Assembly: GCF_002443255.2 (NCBI RefSeq) | Contig: NW_019211456.1 | Location: 27,401,341-27,465,340, forward strand | Direction of reading: 5' to 3' | From: Varroa destructor | Lineage: Eukaryota; Arthropoda; Arachnida; Mesostigmata; Varroidae | DNA length: 64,000 bases | Part shown: positions 13,601 to 24,318 of the stretch, piece by piece | How the letters are laid out: the number at the start of each line of letters is the position of its first letter | Numbering within the stretch: the stretch's first letter is position 1 | Position numbers and translations under genes: made by a program | The notes under the pieces: model-generated | Databases searched by the model: none | What the model was told of the DNA's origin: nothing | What the model saw: the letters and a program-made list of their open reading frames with translations, nothing else

Positions 13601-13845
13601 TACTTAGTTTAATGACGGAATGAAATCATATTGCTGCCAAAGTCATGGGATTGATACCTGAAATGTTGTAAAAATATTGCTGAAACCTAATATAGCATAA
13701 TAAATAAAAAAGATTAAATGTTTTAAACGAAATGTAAACTGTGTTTGTTTCTTTGGTATAATACTGCTTTAATTTGTGTAGTCTTATTGCCTACTTCGCG
13801 TACCCATTTTGGTTGTTCCTATGGAAAAATGTTTTGATTTTACAG
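4623..13845. other. Nine-kilobase AT-rich spacer
   Basis: No recognisable coding exon on either strand. ORFs such as 7773-8021 (minus), 9148-9483, 9999-10253 and 10489-10680 (plus) have AT-biased composition, no domain resemblance and no splice context, and look like chance. The stretch at 11940-12015 is an almost pure A/T block rich in short self-complementary words. A 13-bp C run is listed separately. If the flanking troponin-C-like pieces belong together, this is their intron. Confidence 0.5.
7795..7807. repeat. 13-bp poly-C run
   Basis: An uninterrupted run of 13 C in AT-rich spacer. It is a mononucleotide microsatellite, likely length-variable and error-prone in sequencing. Confidence 0.9.
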
Positions 13846-14243
13846 CATACAAAATTTTGAAGTAGCATGGCAATTAAGGTTAAGGACAAGTTGGGTAGGC
13901 TAGATGCTGACAATCTCAAGGAACAGGACAAAATTATCATTATTTCATTGTAAGTGAAATTTCTAATTATTTAAGTATTTTTAGCCATATTTTAATAGCA
14001 AAAATTAAGAAGATAAATATTGATAAACTAATATTTCATAACGCTTCGTCGCTTTTATGATTATCAAACTCGAATTTATTATCGTAAAAATATGTGCCTT
14101 TTTTTACCTGATCGCACATATAATATCGATGGCAAACTATTTTAAAAAGTCACGTTGCATCTGAAACATTTTTTTATTTGTTGTAGCTCTGCCGCTTGGT
14201 TTCTCCTACCGGGAAATGAAAGTTCGCTTTCAGAACCGACAAG
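13846..14243 (+). pseudogene. Two decayed troponin C-like exons
   Basis: Two segments with intact splice signals lie here. The first (13846-13949) follows a TTTTACAG acceptor and ends at GTAAGT. It contains SMAIKVKDK...GRLDADN, which resembles the end of EF-hand 1 and the start of EF-hand 2 in arthropod troponin C (GIKVxDK...IDADNSG). The second (14187-14243) follows TTGTTGTAG and ends at GTTAGT. Joined in phase it reads SAAWFLLPGNESSLSEPTR, matching the linker pattern (L)AARFLxEEDxEslxxELR.

Decay signs: the frame upstream of MAIKVK contains a TGA where an Arg codon would fit, the calcium loop is shortened and lacks the SGxLxFxEF residues, and RF, EE and EL have become WF, PG and EPT. Retained splice sites argue against a retrocopy. 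The family call is by pattern only. Confidence 0.4.
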
Positions 14244-16136
14244 GTTAGTCAACTGTTAGCATAATACGTTTAAATTATTTATTAAATGTGTTACTCCTGG
14301 TGACATTATATTTATTATTATACGTCTATATGGTTTTATCGAGGTTAGACCTTTCTAGAGAAAAATACATACCAAAACAAGCATTGTCTATTTTTTTCAT
14401 TCATAGAACGTGATTCATCACAAATGAAAAAGATCTTATCCCAACAAAGCCATACAAAAATGCAGAAATTAAATTTACGTAATTTCGAACTCTGGTAAAC
14501 AAACGCCGACTTGTATATTGGTTCGCGAATGACAAGTTCCGCTTAAGTTTTTTTTGTAACATGTAAAAAATCATGTTGTTCGTTGACCCTTCATCTGGGT
14601 AATGAAACTTGACGGATGCCCTTGGCTACCGAAAGGAAAAAGTCAAACGATGACGATTTCATCCTACCAAGTTTTTACAACACAGATAAAAGGTATATAA
14701 TTAAAAAAAATATTTATTATAGTACTTTGCAAACGCCTTGTTTGCGCTAAGTTCAATTATATCTTATTTTTCACACTTCATATATTATAAGGAAGCGATC
14801 TTCTTGAAAGTAAGGAATAAGCGGTTTCTTCCTGATATCAACTGAACACCCATCAGGAGCAGGTATGCCATCGGATTTAACAAATATTCTTCTCGTTCTG
14901 CCTATCTCACTTCGTGAGATACCTGCGATATGGAACCTCGAATGTAGTGTAGTTCAAAATCTAAATATATCTTTTTAAAGTATGCTTGGGCTACCAGTTG
15001 AAACTCTATTTTGACGAAAATTATTCATCGATGAACAGTTGAATGGATATAGATTTAGCACAGAGTAAATTGAACTCCGTTCATACTTCAACATCCAAAA
15101 TTTCACGATACGCGCTCAACATAAAATACCTAACGTTCTTATACTAAATTTGTTTCCCTATTAATCAGGCTGGATGTCCTAAAATCATAACATATCACCT
15201 TATATTTGTGAACGGTAGTCAATAGCTGATTCTGTTTATATTAAACATTTAAACAGGATCATTTATTGACTCAATTGTCTACAATAAAACTTATAGTTTT
15301 CTAAGGACATATAGTTTAAATTTATTCTATTGTAAATCCATTTCATTTTGTAAACGCACTTCGGTCGTAATTCAACTTTTTAGCGCATATTAGAACACGG
15401 ACATAGAACGTAAAACCTACAGCCTTGTGTGCCATGCAACCTTAATAATAAAGTTCAAGAGCTAGAAGAAATCGATGTTAGTTATTACACAAATCAAAGT
15501 TTGCTGCGACTGATTGTCTTTGATTCTTTGGTGAGATACAGATATTTTTTAACTTAGCATAGCGTTACCCACTTAAATACAGTAAAGCTTAAATTTGTAC
15601 TATATATAACGTTATACTAAACTATAAACTATTCACAAAAGCTTTCCGATTTCTTGAAAAGTACGAGAAAATATTAATGCTAAACCGTGTTAGTCCTTTA
15701 ACATACTGAATAAATATGGGTAGGGTCTCGCCTTCTTTCTGGGGTAATTTTACTTAGGTACTCGATAAATAGATCAATTCGTTTGTTACCTGTTTAGCAC
15801 GCAGATCTACAGATGGTAACCCTTTAGTAAGTCCACGCTTTGGCTATAGAAACCCCGTAAAATGAAAACATACTGCATTATATTTTATTCGATTAAAACT
15901 ACATAGTGGTTCATTTATTAGAAGACTTCGGGGTGCTGTTCATACATCACGTGGCCCCTGGCATTAAGCGGGTGGTAGCTGCAGACGTGCGAAATAAGCT
16001 ACCGCCCCGATTGGTTTATCGTACAACGACAAAATGAAGTTGATTTTTTTGTTATTTTTGATAGTTCATATTGTCAAAAACACTATAATTGTATTTACGA
16101 ATTTGACGGCGCTGGCAGTTGCTTCCCTTTTGTTTT
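14244..16136. other. AT-rich spacer 3' of COX6B
   Basis: No gene recognised. TTTATT at 15884-15889 is AATAAA on the minus strand, about 250 nt past the COX6B stop. It is the best candidate polyadenylation signal for that gene. Confidence 0.4.
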
Positions 16137-16373
16137 TTAAATCCTGCCAGGAAACTGATCCTTGGTGACTTCAGTGTCCCACTTATCGACCCAAGCGTTG
16201 GGGCAGAGGGTCCGATACACTTGTTTGAAATACTGGCACGGTTCGTAGCTTTTACCTTTCACCTTCTGGCAACGATGGAAGTCAAGATAGTTTTGATAGC
16301 AATTCCTCGTCTGATTAGTGTTCGGGAACCGCGGGTCGAACTGGACAGACTTGGGAAGCTCAGTAAACACCAT
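16137..16373 (-). CDS. COX6B: Cytochrome c oxidase subunit 6B (COX6B)
   Basis: This is a small nuclear-encoded subunit of respiratory complex IV. It sits on the intermembrane-space face, where it helps dimer contacts and cytochrome c docking. The 78-residue product carries the family hallmarks FDPRFPNTNQTRNC, YQNYLDFHRCQ and LCPNAWVDKWD, and ends FPGRI. The twin cysteine motif is clear: CX9C at residues 25-35 and CX10C at 46-57, which form the two disulfides of the helical hairpin. The family has no cleavable presequence and none is seen; import would be by the MIA40 route.

I start at ATG 16373 because it gives the usual family length. The frame stays open to another ATG at 16424 (95 residues), so a longer N-terminus or an exon boundary just before 16373 is possible. 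The coding part is a single exon. It is divergent from tafazzin, with 732 nt between the two start codons. Confidence 0.95.
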   Translation of the reverse strand: MVFTELPKSVQFDPRFPNTNQTRNCYQNYLDFHRCQKVKGKSYEPCQYFKQVYRTLCPNAWVDKWDTEVTKDQFPGRI

Positions 16374-17105
16374 CTTGATGTTAGGCGGGGACGTCCGTGC
16401 ACTCAGAGGAAAATCCGATAGCAAAATCTAGAGCGAGCTCAGGACACACTATTTGCTCTCGTATCACTTACGACTTTGTCTCAGAGGACAAACAACACGT
16501 TAGATTTCAACCTGCCATCTGTTCAGGATTGGATTTTACACCAAGCAGTGTCTTCTGCATTAATGATGACCTCAAAATAATGCGTATTTTTTAAAAATCA
16601 AGAACGAATTCTCTATTTGCTAATACTGTCATCCGTGTCGTAGTCTACAGCTAGGCGGCTATAAAGATCAAGTAGTCCACCAAAAACGTAACAGTTTAAC
16701 TTAGCTGCTTATTAAGATAGTTTAGCTCGTTCTCACTCTATGTCGACTTTTCGCGCACGTTCTGTTTATTAACTTAATTCACAGAAGGAAATTCGAACTG
16801 GTCCAGCGGCGTTTCTATAATCTCTTTTCGCTCTTTCCGAAAACAGCTTTTCTAACAGTTTTTTTTTTGTAAATGAGCCAGCTCGGCCACGCACCAATTG
16901 AACCGTTGGTATCAAACGTCCATTTGTCAGTGTCTGTACATATGAAGCAGCAATACACATATGAAAAGACCAAGTGGTTTCGGCAATCGAAATAAAGGAC
17001 GTGGAGGTAGGAGAAATGAGTGTGTGTGAGTGCGCGACTTGACAATTGTACTTTTCGGATGGAATACTATCGATATATGTGAAGTTATCCGATCTCATCT
17101 GTGGC
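16374..17105. promoter_or_regulatory. Shared intergenic region between COX6B and tafazzin starts
   Basis: This is the only space between two divergent start codons, so it must hold both promoters and both 5' leaders. I see no clear TATA box at a convincing distance. Minus-strand ORFs of up to 146 codons here (16769-17209) run over the first tafazzin exon and look like chance. Confidence 0.55.
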
Positions 17106-20100
17106 ATGCCTTTGGGCGTGCGGTGGCCGCTGCCACCAGCTGGCCGCTCCGGCATCGCGTGGAACGCAGCTAGTCGAATTGTTATGCCGTTAGTTGGCGC
17201 TCTAACCAAGGTGTTTGCTAGTGAGTATTAATAATTTCTAATTTCTAGTCAAGGGACATCGTGATCATTGTGCTGGGTAGTGCTTTTAGATGGGCAAAAG
17301 CAAATAAGATCTAATCCATGTCTTATCATGTTTACATGATCTTACAAACGAACGTGGGGAGTAGAGTGGAGTGCTAGTTCCAGTTTGTACGGTTTGAAAT
17401 ATGCATGCATTACCTTATTCGTGTTTACAGTCTGCACACTGCAGAAAGGTCTAGTTAGAATGTAAGTGGAAGTTCACACCCATATGAAACCGGTTGATAT
17501 ATTGCGGGACATAATAAAGGATAAAGCCTTGACCTTGAATCGCGGACTGATATGAAGCGATAACGGCGGAACCTAAAGACTAACTAGAACTTAAGAAAAA
17601 AACGAAATAAAACAATATACATTTTTTTGCGGATTTTACCCTACAATTTTCTAATTTAAAACTTATTATTCTTACTACTTTCCTTGATGCCTAAAAAAAT
17701 CTAGCGGTTTTTACATGAAAATACTCTCTTTTGTCCATCCAATTCAGCAGCTAGAAAAATAAAATCACCACCAATTTACCTACTACGTGGAGCGTGACTA
17801 AGGTACTGTTGAAATAATAATGATGAACTTTACCTGGTTGCGTCTTATGTTGTAGACATGAATCAATTGTGACACGATTATTATAGCAACGGAAACACTG
17901 AAGATTACAAATATGAGCGGCCCGAGGCATTGTGAGAAATGTAAATCGGAACTTGTTCTGTAGATAAAGGCTCTATGCATGTCATTTATAGATAGATATT
18001 TACATAAGCAAAAATTTTCCCTTATCTTTCGTAGAAACAAGGCACATTAGCGATGAGTCTGCCTAGGAAGTGCCTGTTATATAGTGAAAGCCACTGTCCC
18101 ATCTATGGTTGTCAAAATTATTTTTGTTGCGACGCTAGATAATTTGTCAAGCGACAAAAGAGACACCGCTCGTCATTTCTCCTTTTTACTGAACTATAAA
18201 AATCAATAAATTATGCTTAGATCTGCGTAAGCATTTAATAAAAGGGACAACAAATAACGCAAGTCGGTGTGACCGCAGAGATGTATTTTTAAGCCTTAAA
18301 ATAAGTTTCATATGGATTTATGGCTTGGCCAATGTTTTTTCGAAGCGAAGAAATCCTTTGCTGTGTGATATATGTGTATATATTGAATATGGTTACCTCA
18401 TCCAGTAAGGGTATAGAAACATGCATCAATATATCATGTTCTAAATCACTTTACACTAAGTAAGTGTACCTTCTAACTGTTTAGATGTTTTTTTCTGTGG
18501 TTCCAGGGTTCTGTACAAACGTTCGGTATCACAATGTTGAGATACTTGTTAAAGCAGCGCAAAAACGGCCAACAGGAGTTCCTCTCATAACGGCAAGCAA
18601 TCATCACTCTTGCATGGATGATCCCTATCTTTGGAGTACGTATTGATTATGTAGAAGGATTTTTATATAGATAAGTAAACTTCATATTAATTATGACCCA
18701 TTATTTGCTGGAGATGCTTTACTTTTGTATTTAAGCAGACAAGTGAACAAGACATATATATATATATATATATATATACGTATATATAATCTATATCTGT
18801 ATATCTATTAAATTTATTTTCTTCAGAATCGTCTGTTTAGTGTATATATGCTTTATATTTAAAAAACAAAATAGAATAAGATTATCAAAAAAATGCAGAA
18901 AGAATGTAGATGTCTAAATTAATCCAAATTTTTCCACCAGTAGTGCTGCGCAGCATTATTTAAAATGGTTGGCTTCTTTTAGCACTAAACCAAATATGTC
19001 TACATTGGGTCAAACCTACCTTAGTTCGAGTGTCTTTAACTGTGATAGGCAAACACGTTACTGCTGTTTGATCTCACGGGAAGATCCCGTTCCCAGTACG
19101 CACGTCATATTCAAATAATGGTTTTCTGGTAATGCTTGAATAACAACAAGTCGATCAGTGTTTAATGTTCACCAATGTTTGGTCATTTGTGCAAGAATAA
19201 CAGCGAGGAATAGAGAAATAAGCGGGTAGCTCCACCTTATGCTGGGCTGCTGCTACTGCGGTATGTTGTTGTCGTTGCCTATGTTATTGGTCGATCCGTC
19301 ACAGTATGCACAGCCTAGGGGGTGTACATCGGGAACCGCTTTATATCCGCCATATCAAACCCTCTACTGACGCAAGGGTTTGTGAGAGAAATGCGTTCGG
19401 GAGCCGGTAATGGAAACGGGGAAGGAGAGGGGGAGGGGGTGGGGGTGGATAAAGTTGACGAATAACTGGCCAACTGAGTTTACGAACGATGACGATGGCG
19501 ATGAGGTTTGTAAATCTGTGCTCACTAAACACGGCTAGCCAAACATCGGCCGGCTGGAGCGGACTTTCTGGTATGGCAGCGGAGACAAGAGATAGGAATA
19601 CCCTAATGAATTGGCTGCTATCTTATCATACGTATGTACATGCAACAATTGTGTTCTTATTTGAAATCAGCGAACGTGGGGTTCTGTATATGCCATCGAT
19701 TGATGTAACCAGTACAACATTAACCTCGAGATTTGTCGTTCCTTCTGCAGGTATGCTGCCTTTGAGTCTCCTTTGTAATAACAGCAAGATGCGATGGGCC
19801 CTTGCTGCTCACGATATCTGTTTCACCTCGGAATTACATTCAATTTTTTTCGCGCTTGGCCAAAACGTACCGGTAATTCGTGGCGAAGGCGTGTACCAGC
19901 GCGGAATGGATTACTGCGTTGACTTACTTAACCTCGGAAAATGGGTATACAACTGTCTCGGCTTGCGATGTTTTGATGAAAAAAGCACTTTAGTTTTATT
20001 GCATATTGCAAATTGTTTAAAATGCCATTAACTTTGACATTCTCGTTGCTTAAAAACATTTTTAGGAAACTGAGCCGAATGCATTGTCAATTATATTTAT

Positions 20101-21190
20101 TTTGCAATTATCCCTGAATTTTTGTTATTACGTTTCTCCGTTCTTGATGTTTTGTTAGTAACTGCTTATAACTAATTTTAGTTAACTAAAAAGAAAACTT
20201 ACTGGGCCAAAGCTCATTTCTTAAAAGGGCATGATTCATATGTCGATATGGATTACCCTAAAATCTACACAGTATTCTCGAAGAATCTTTCGAAAATTTT
20301 AGTCAAAATCAGAACATTGATGATACACAGTTAACACAACTAATTTGCTTTTAACTGAGGCGTCATAGAGGTGTCGCGATATATGTGAGTAGTTGAATGA
20401 TATATTTACGGGTTAGTACACTCCTACTGTGCTTATGATTAAATTATCTTGATACCCATATAGCACTACTTGCTATTTTGTGTCGATTTATTTTCGTTGG
20501 ATTCATGCCGCCTTTAGATCCACATTTACCCGGAAGGCAAGGTGAACATAGACCCTTCGGAGTTTATTCGTCTAAAATGGGGCGTAGGGCGCCTGTTGGC
20601 AGAGAGCAAGCTCTGCCCGATCTTTATCCCGTTTTGGCATATCGGAATGGATAATGTGTTACCTAATGTTGAGCCATACAGACCCCAGCTTGGTCATGTG
20701 GTCACGATAAACGTAGGAAAACCTATCGACTTCAGGTAAATGGTAGCGCAATCAACCAAAGTAATTCAAATCGGCAATGTTCTTTGAAGTCATCTTCGGT
20801 TCGCGAGAAACTGACGCGAGGTACATTTACTGATTCAGAGTTTACGGAAAATTAGAGTAGAGTGCAAGTAGATTGAAAGACATTCATGTTTAATATATAC
20901 ATATGCTTCAATAGATAAGGTTTTCTTGCCATTGTAGTGAGTGACGCTATGGTTTGTTGTTACAATAATAAGTGACACGCTTACTTATTTTGTTTCTATT
21001 ACCATCGTTTATTGACAGCGAGTTAAAGCAAATGATGGAAACAAAGCGGTGGACCGCGACATCCAAACGAAAAGCCTTTACGGATGTTATTCAGGAGCGT
21101 TTTTTTTTATTACGTCAAGAGACCGAAGAACTTCATCGGAAACATTTAAGCGACCTCGGAAGACATCCACCATCTACATCCTTGTTGTGA
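17106..21190 (+). CDS. TAZ: Tafazzin, cardiolipin transacylase
   Basis: Tafazzin is a phospholipid-lysophospholipid transacylase that remodels cardiolipin on mitochondrial membranes. Five exons join in phase: 17106-17220, 18507-18635, 19751-19944, 20518-20735 and 21019-21190. They give 275 residues, close to the 262-292 of known isoforms. Exon 1 starts MPLGVRWPLPP, like vertebrate MPLHVKWPFP, and holds the hydrophobic membrane segment. Exon 2 carries the acyltransferase motif NHHSCMD, with the HX4D catalytic pair at H71 and D76. Exon 3 has MRWALAAHDICFTSELHS and RGEGVYQRGMD. Exon 4 has IYPEGKVN, KWGVGRL and PFWHIGMDNVLPN. Exon 5 ends in a basic helix.

Acceptors are standard. The exon 3 donor (TGG|GTATAC) is weak and might permit intron retention, which would add 29 codons to a stop at 20031. 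No frame damage is seen; the gene looks functional. Confidence 0.95.
18754..18789. repeat. (TA)n microsatellite in tafazzin intron 2
   Basis: About 12 TA units, a CG interruption, then four more TA units. Confidence 0.95.
19418..19447 (+). other. G-quadruplex-like purine run in tafazzin intron 2
   Basis: The plus strand has several G tracts of 4-5 bases separated by one to three bases (pattern GGGG..GAG GGGG A GGGGG T GGGGG TGG). This meets the usual G4 pattern. It would be in the pre-mRNA of tafazzin, about 300 nt upstream of exon 3. Confidence 0.6.
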
Positions 21191-24015
21191 TGCCATTTCA
21201 ACGTCAACATTTCATGTAGATGGCGCTGAATGTTGCTACCTGGAAATATGTTTACCCATGAAAGAGAACGATTTGAATTTATTTCATAAGTGAGAATGTA
21301 TCCGCCCGTATGTACTTGTGTGACCTTTTACTAATGCTCTACGCAATCATGAAGGGCGTGTTCTGTTCAATGCGATACTATAACTGAAGCTATTTTTTTA
21401 AATCTGCAAAGCTCTCTTGTTACTGCTTCATATAATGAACATTCGTTTATAATGGTTGCATTAAATACTGGGCTACGAATTATGAAAGGCCGTAAATGTA
21501 TTGTTTTCGTAGAGGTTTTAAAAAACACAAACTAGCTGGCAAATGGTTTATGCGATTTATACGATTAAACAACCCCAACATACTTGAAGAACAAGTAATC
21601 GCTAAAGTAAATATAGAACTACAGAAATTCATATCTTAGTGTATGATCTACTAATTACTGTTTAACGGCCCTTTTTGTTTGTCTGTATTCAAATCAAAAT
21701 GTGCTGAACGCTTAATCGGGTTAGTCTTGTTCAACGAATAAGGCTGGACAGATTCTAAGAAAGAAATGTAGCTTAGTATAACAAAAAAGACAGAACATAC
21801 AATTTAATAGTATAAAAAGTCTCTTTCATTTTGTACATGTCTTTTTCTAGAAATAAATTGTTACAATATAGGCTTATGCAGATAAAAAACACAAAATGCA
21901 GAATTGTCTCATTGGAATACCCAGATTTTCCACGTAATGAAAGTTTTATATGAACGTATGCAGTTTAGGTTATATGAAGGGAGCATTTTTTTAACATCCG
22001 CTGAGATCAGTTTGAGAACTAACTCAATACAAGTGAGCCACTGCCAAAATTAGGTGATATATATCTTGGCAATAAATATCTTGTAAGAATTCAATCTACG
22101 AATGTAAAAAGTCGTTTACTTTCTGAAGCGAAGTTCCACCTTAAGCACGTTTTTAATAGCCATCATCTTCAAGCTTAATAAGAATGGAAATTATTTAGTT
22201 ATCATTATCTTGTGTAATATAGGATTTCTGTTTAAAGCGTGTTGGATTAGGCAACGATTTTAACATTAAAAAGCCCATCATAAGCGAGGCAGACATTTTT
22301 GATCCATACAAAACTAGAGATAAATGTATTTTTTTATACATCTGATTTACTCGTATACGCATTAAATTATTAGCATTAAATAATTTCATATCTCTATTTT
22401 TACGAAGTGTTTTCCACTGGTGCATTATTCTGTAGAGGTTCAATGATTTCACTATTGAAAAACAGGTACAGATATTATGTTATCTTTAGGTTCTCAGTTT
22501 TATTCAGCTTTACTCAGGTTTTATTTAGTCCTTATTAGCTGGCTTACGGAAGCGTGAAGACAATTTCTCCACAATCATTTGCGAAAATGATTTGTTTTAT
22601 CTAAATATTTACTTGTAAAAATTGTTCAGGTTAGTCTAAAGTCCAGTTTTTCAGCACAGCTTGAGCTTTTTATGATGCTATGATGGTGTATAAGCTACTT
22701 AAGAAGATAAGGAGAATTTTTATTGAAATTCTGTCAGAGTGCGACATCGAGGCGTGGAAAACAGACTTGTGATTACGCGATTTCTATTGAAATAAAAAAA
22801 AATTGGCCGTAATTTATTTACTTTTTTCTATACGAGTATTTTGAAAGTTCAATTTGTTCCGTAGAATATGAATGAAATGTTGCTTAGCTTTATGAACGTA
22901 TAGAAAAAAATCTTAAAACCTGGACAAAAATGTCCAGGAAAAAGAAGGTTTTCAAGATAGTCTACACAATCCGTGCGTAACTTTAAACTTACATTTATTG
23001 CCTTTCATTTCATTCGTCTTTTACTTATTCAATTCAGAGGACATAGTCCCTAAATAGGTAAGAAATGGAATGAACTAAAGAGTCCTATAGCTCGTAACTA
23101 GAGTCACGTTTGCTTACTGAAGAATTGAATATCTATGATGAAAGGAAGAATCGATGCTTGTTCGATTTTGCGAAATCCTATTGGCTGAATGCTTTTCAAT
23201 ACAGCACAGAGATTTCAAAGTATTGTGAATCGAAACGGCAATTTTTTTCGAAACAAGAAAATGAGATACGCTCATTCTAACAAATACCAAAAAAAGACCA
23301 TAATGCCATTTCTGCGCGTTGGCTTGGCTTCACGTGATTGAACTCCGTGCAAGAAAGTAAATAGACCTCGTAAACAGCATTCTGTGTTATTTTTTTTTTA
23401 TTTCTGTACTACCGTTATTATCACTTAGTTTACCATTATTATAATTGTTATAATGTATGTTCATCGAATTTAAAATGAGAATCAGTCTTTGTCGAAGAAT
23501 CTTCCACGGTCAAACAAAAGCACTATGCGTTCCGTTTCTTTTGCTGAAGCGTATTTATTTTACCAACTAATAAGAAGAGGAAGCAAATATTTATTGCATT
23601 ACTGTTACGTCATTGTATATTCCATCGCGGTGTATACACGTTATATTTTTCCTCTCTCAGTATTTTAAACGCATTCTACGTATAATGATTACGTACGACG
23701 ATGCTAACATTATATATAGCAAGAACATGCATATAATAAACCTAACGTGAGTTATCCTTGTTTTTGCTTGATTCATATCGTAGAGTTAGAGTTCTTTCTC
23801 TCTATTTTTTATACGTTTGTTGCTACAGTGAAAATATGAATTCTCAGCTTAGGTAATAAGTTCACGCGTTTTTCTCAAAGGTTTTTGTTTTCCTTTTTCC
23901 TTGCTCTCCACTTGTCATTTATTCCTAATAAGTAGCTCGAATGTCTTTCCTGATCTATTAACGTACTGATTGTGCTATGAGAGAGAACTCGACTCGAACA
24001 AATCTCCAGGCTGAA
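21191..24015. other. Tafazzin 3' flank and spacer
   Basis: The tafazzin 3'UTR begins here. AATAAA words occur at 21852-21857 and again near 22070; I cannot tell which is used. Beyond that I see nothing. The minus-strand ORF 22195-22452 is A-rich and resembles nothing. Confidence 0.45.
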
Positions 24016-24318
24016 ATTAAGGTACATCTTCGACACCTTGTGTATTATGCATTTCGTCAAGGCCAAAGTGCAGCCGAGGTAAACTGAGACATTTGCCCTG
24101 TGTACGGTAACGGCGTTATCACTCAAAAAACTGCTTAGGAGTCATTTGCCAAGTATGAACATGGTATCCAGGATTTAAAAGATGCCTACCGCAATGGTCG
24201 GCCATCTGAGTGAAATGACGACTATTTAAAGACACTTTTGAAGGAAGGCAGCCGATGAACAACTCGGCAATATGCCGAAATGGCAGACCAGTCAATGAAA
24301 GCTGTATTATGATTATTT
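24016..24318 (+). mobile_element. Mariner transposase fossil, N-terminal half
   Basis: One reading frame matches the DNA-binding part of a mariner transposase. It runs from IKVHLRHLVYYAFRQGQSAAE, through a degraded DICPVYG...ITQKT, to FAKYEHGIQDLKDAYRNGRP and SEx(N)DDYLKTLL, then TTRQYAEMADQS. The family features are the KVHLRH start, the first helix-turn-helix, the linker GRPSE and the second helix-turn-helix beginning (Q)TTRELAE. Five in-frame stop codons (TGA, TAG, TGA, TGA, TGA) interrupt about 100 codons, yet there is no frameshift, so decay is mainly by substitution; several stops fit C-to-T change at Arg or Gln codons. The catalytic DD34D half is missing and I saw no terminal inverted repeats. 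It cannot make a transposase. Confidence 0.8.

Noticed and set aside
14821..14945. Possible third EF-hand relic (GAGMPSDLTNIL)
   Set aside because: Only a loose match to GNGYITTDVLREIL, with no splice context; it could be chance.
16769..17209. 146-codon minus ORF between COX6B and tafazzin
   Set aside because: It overlaps tafazzin exon 1 antisense, resembles nothing, and occupies the shared promoter.
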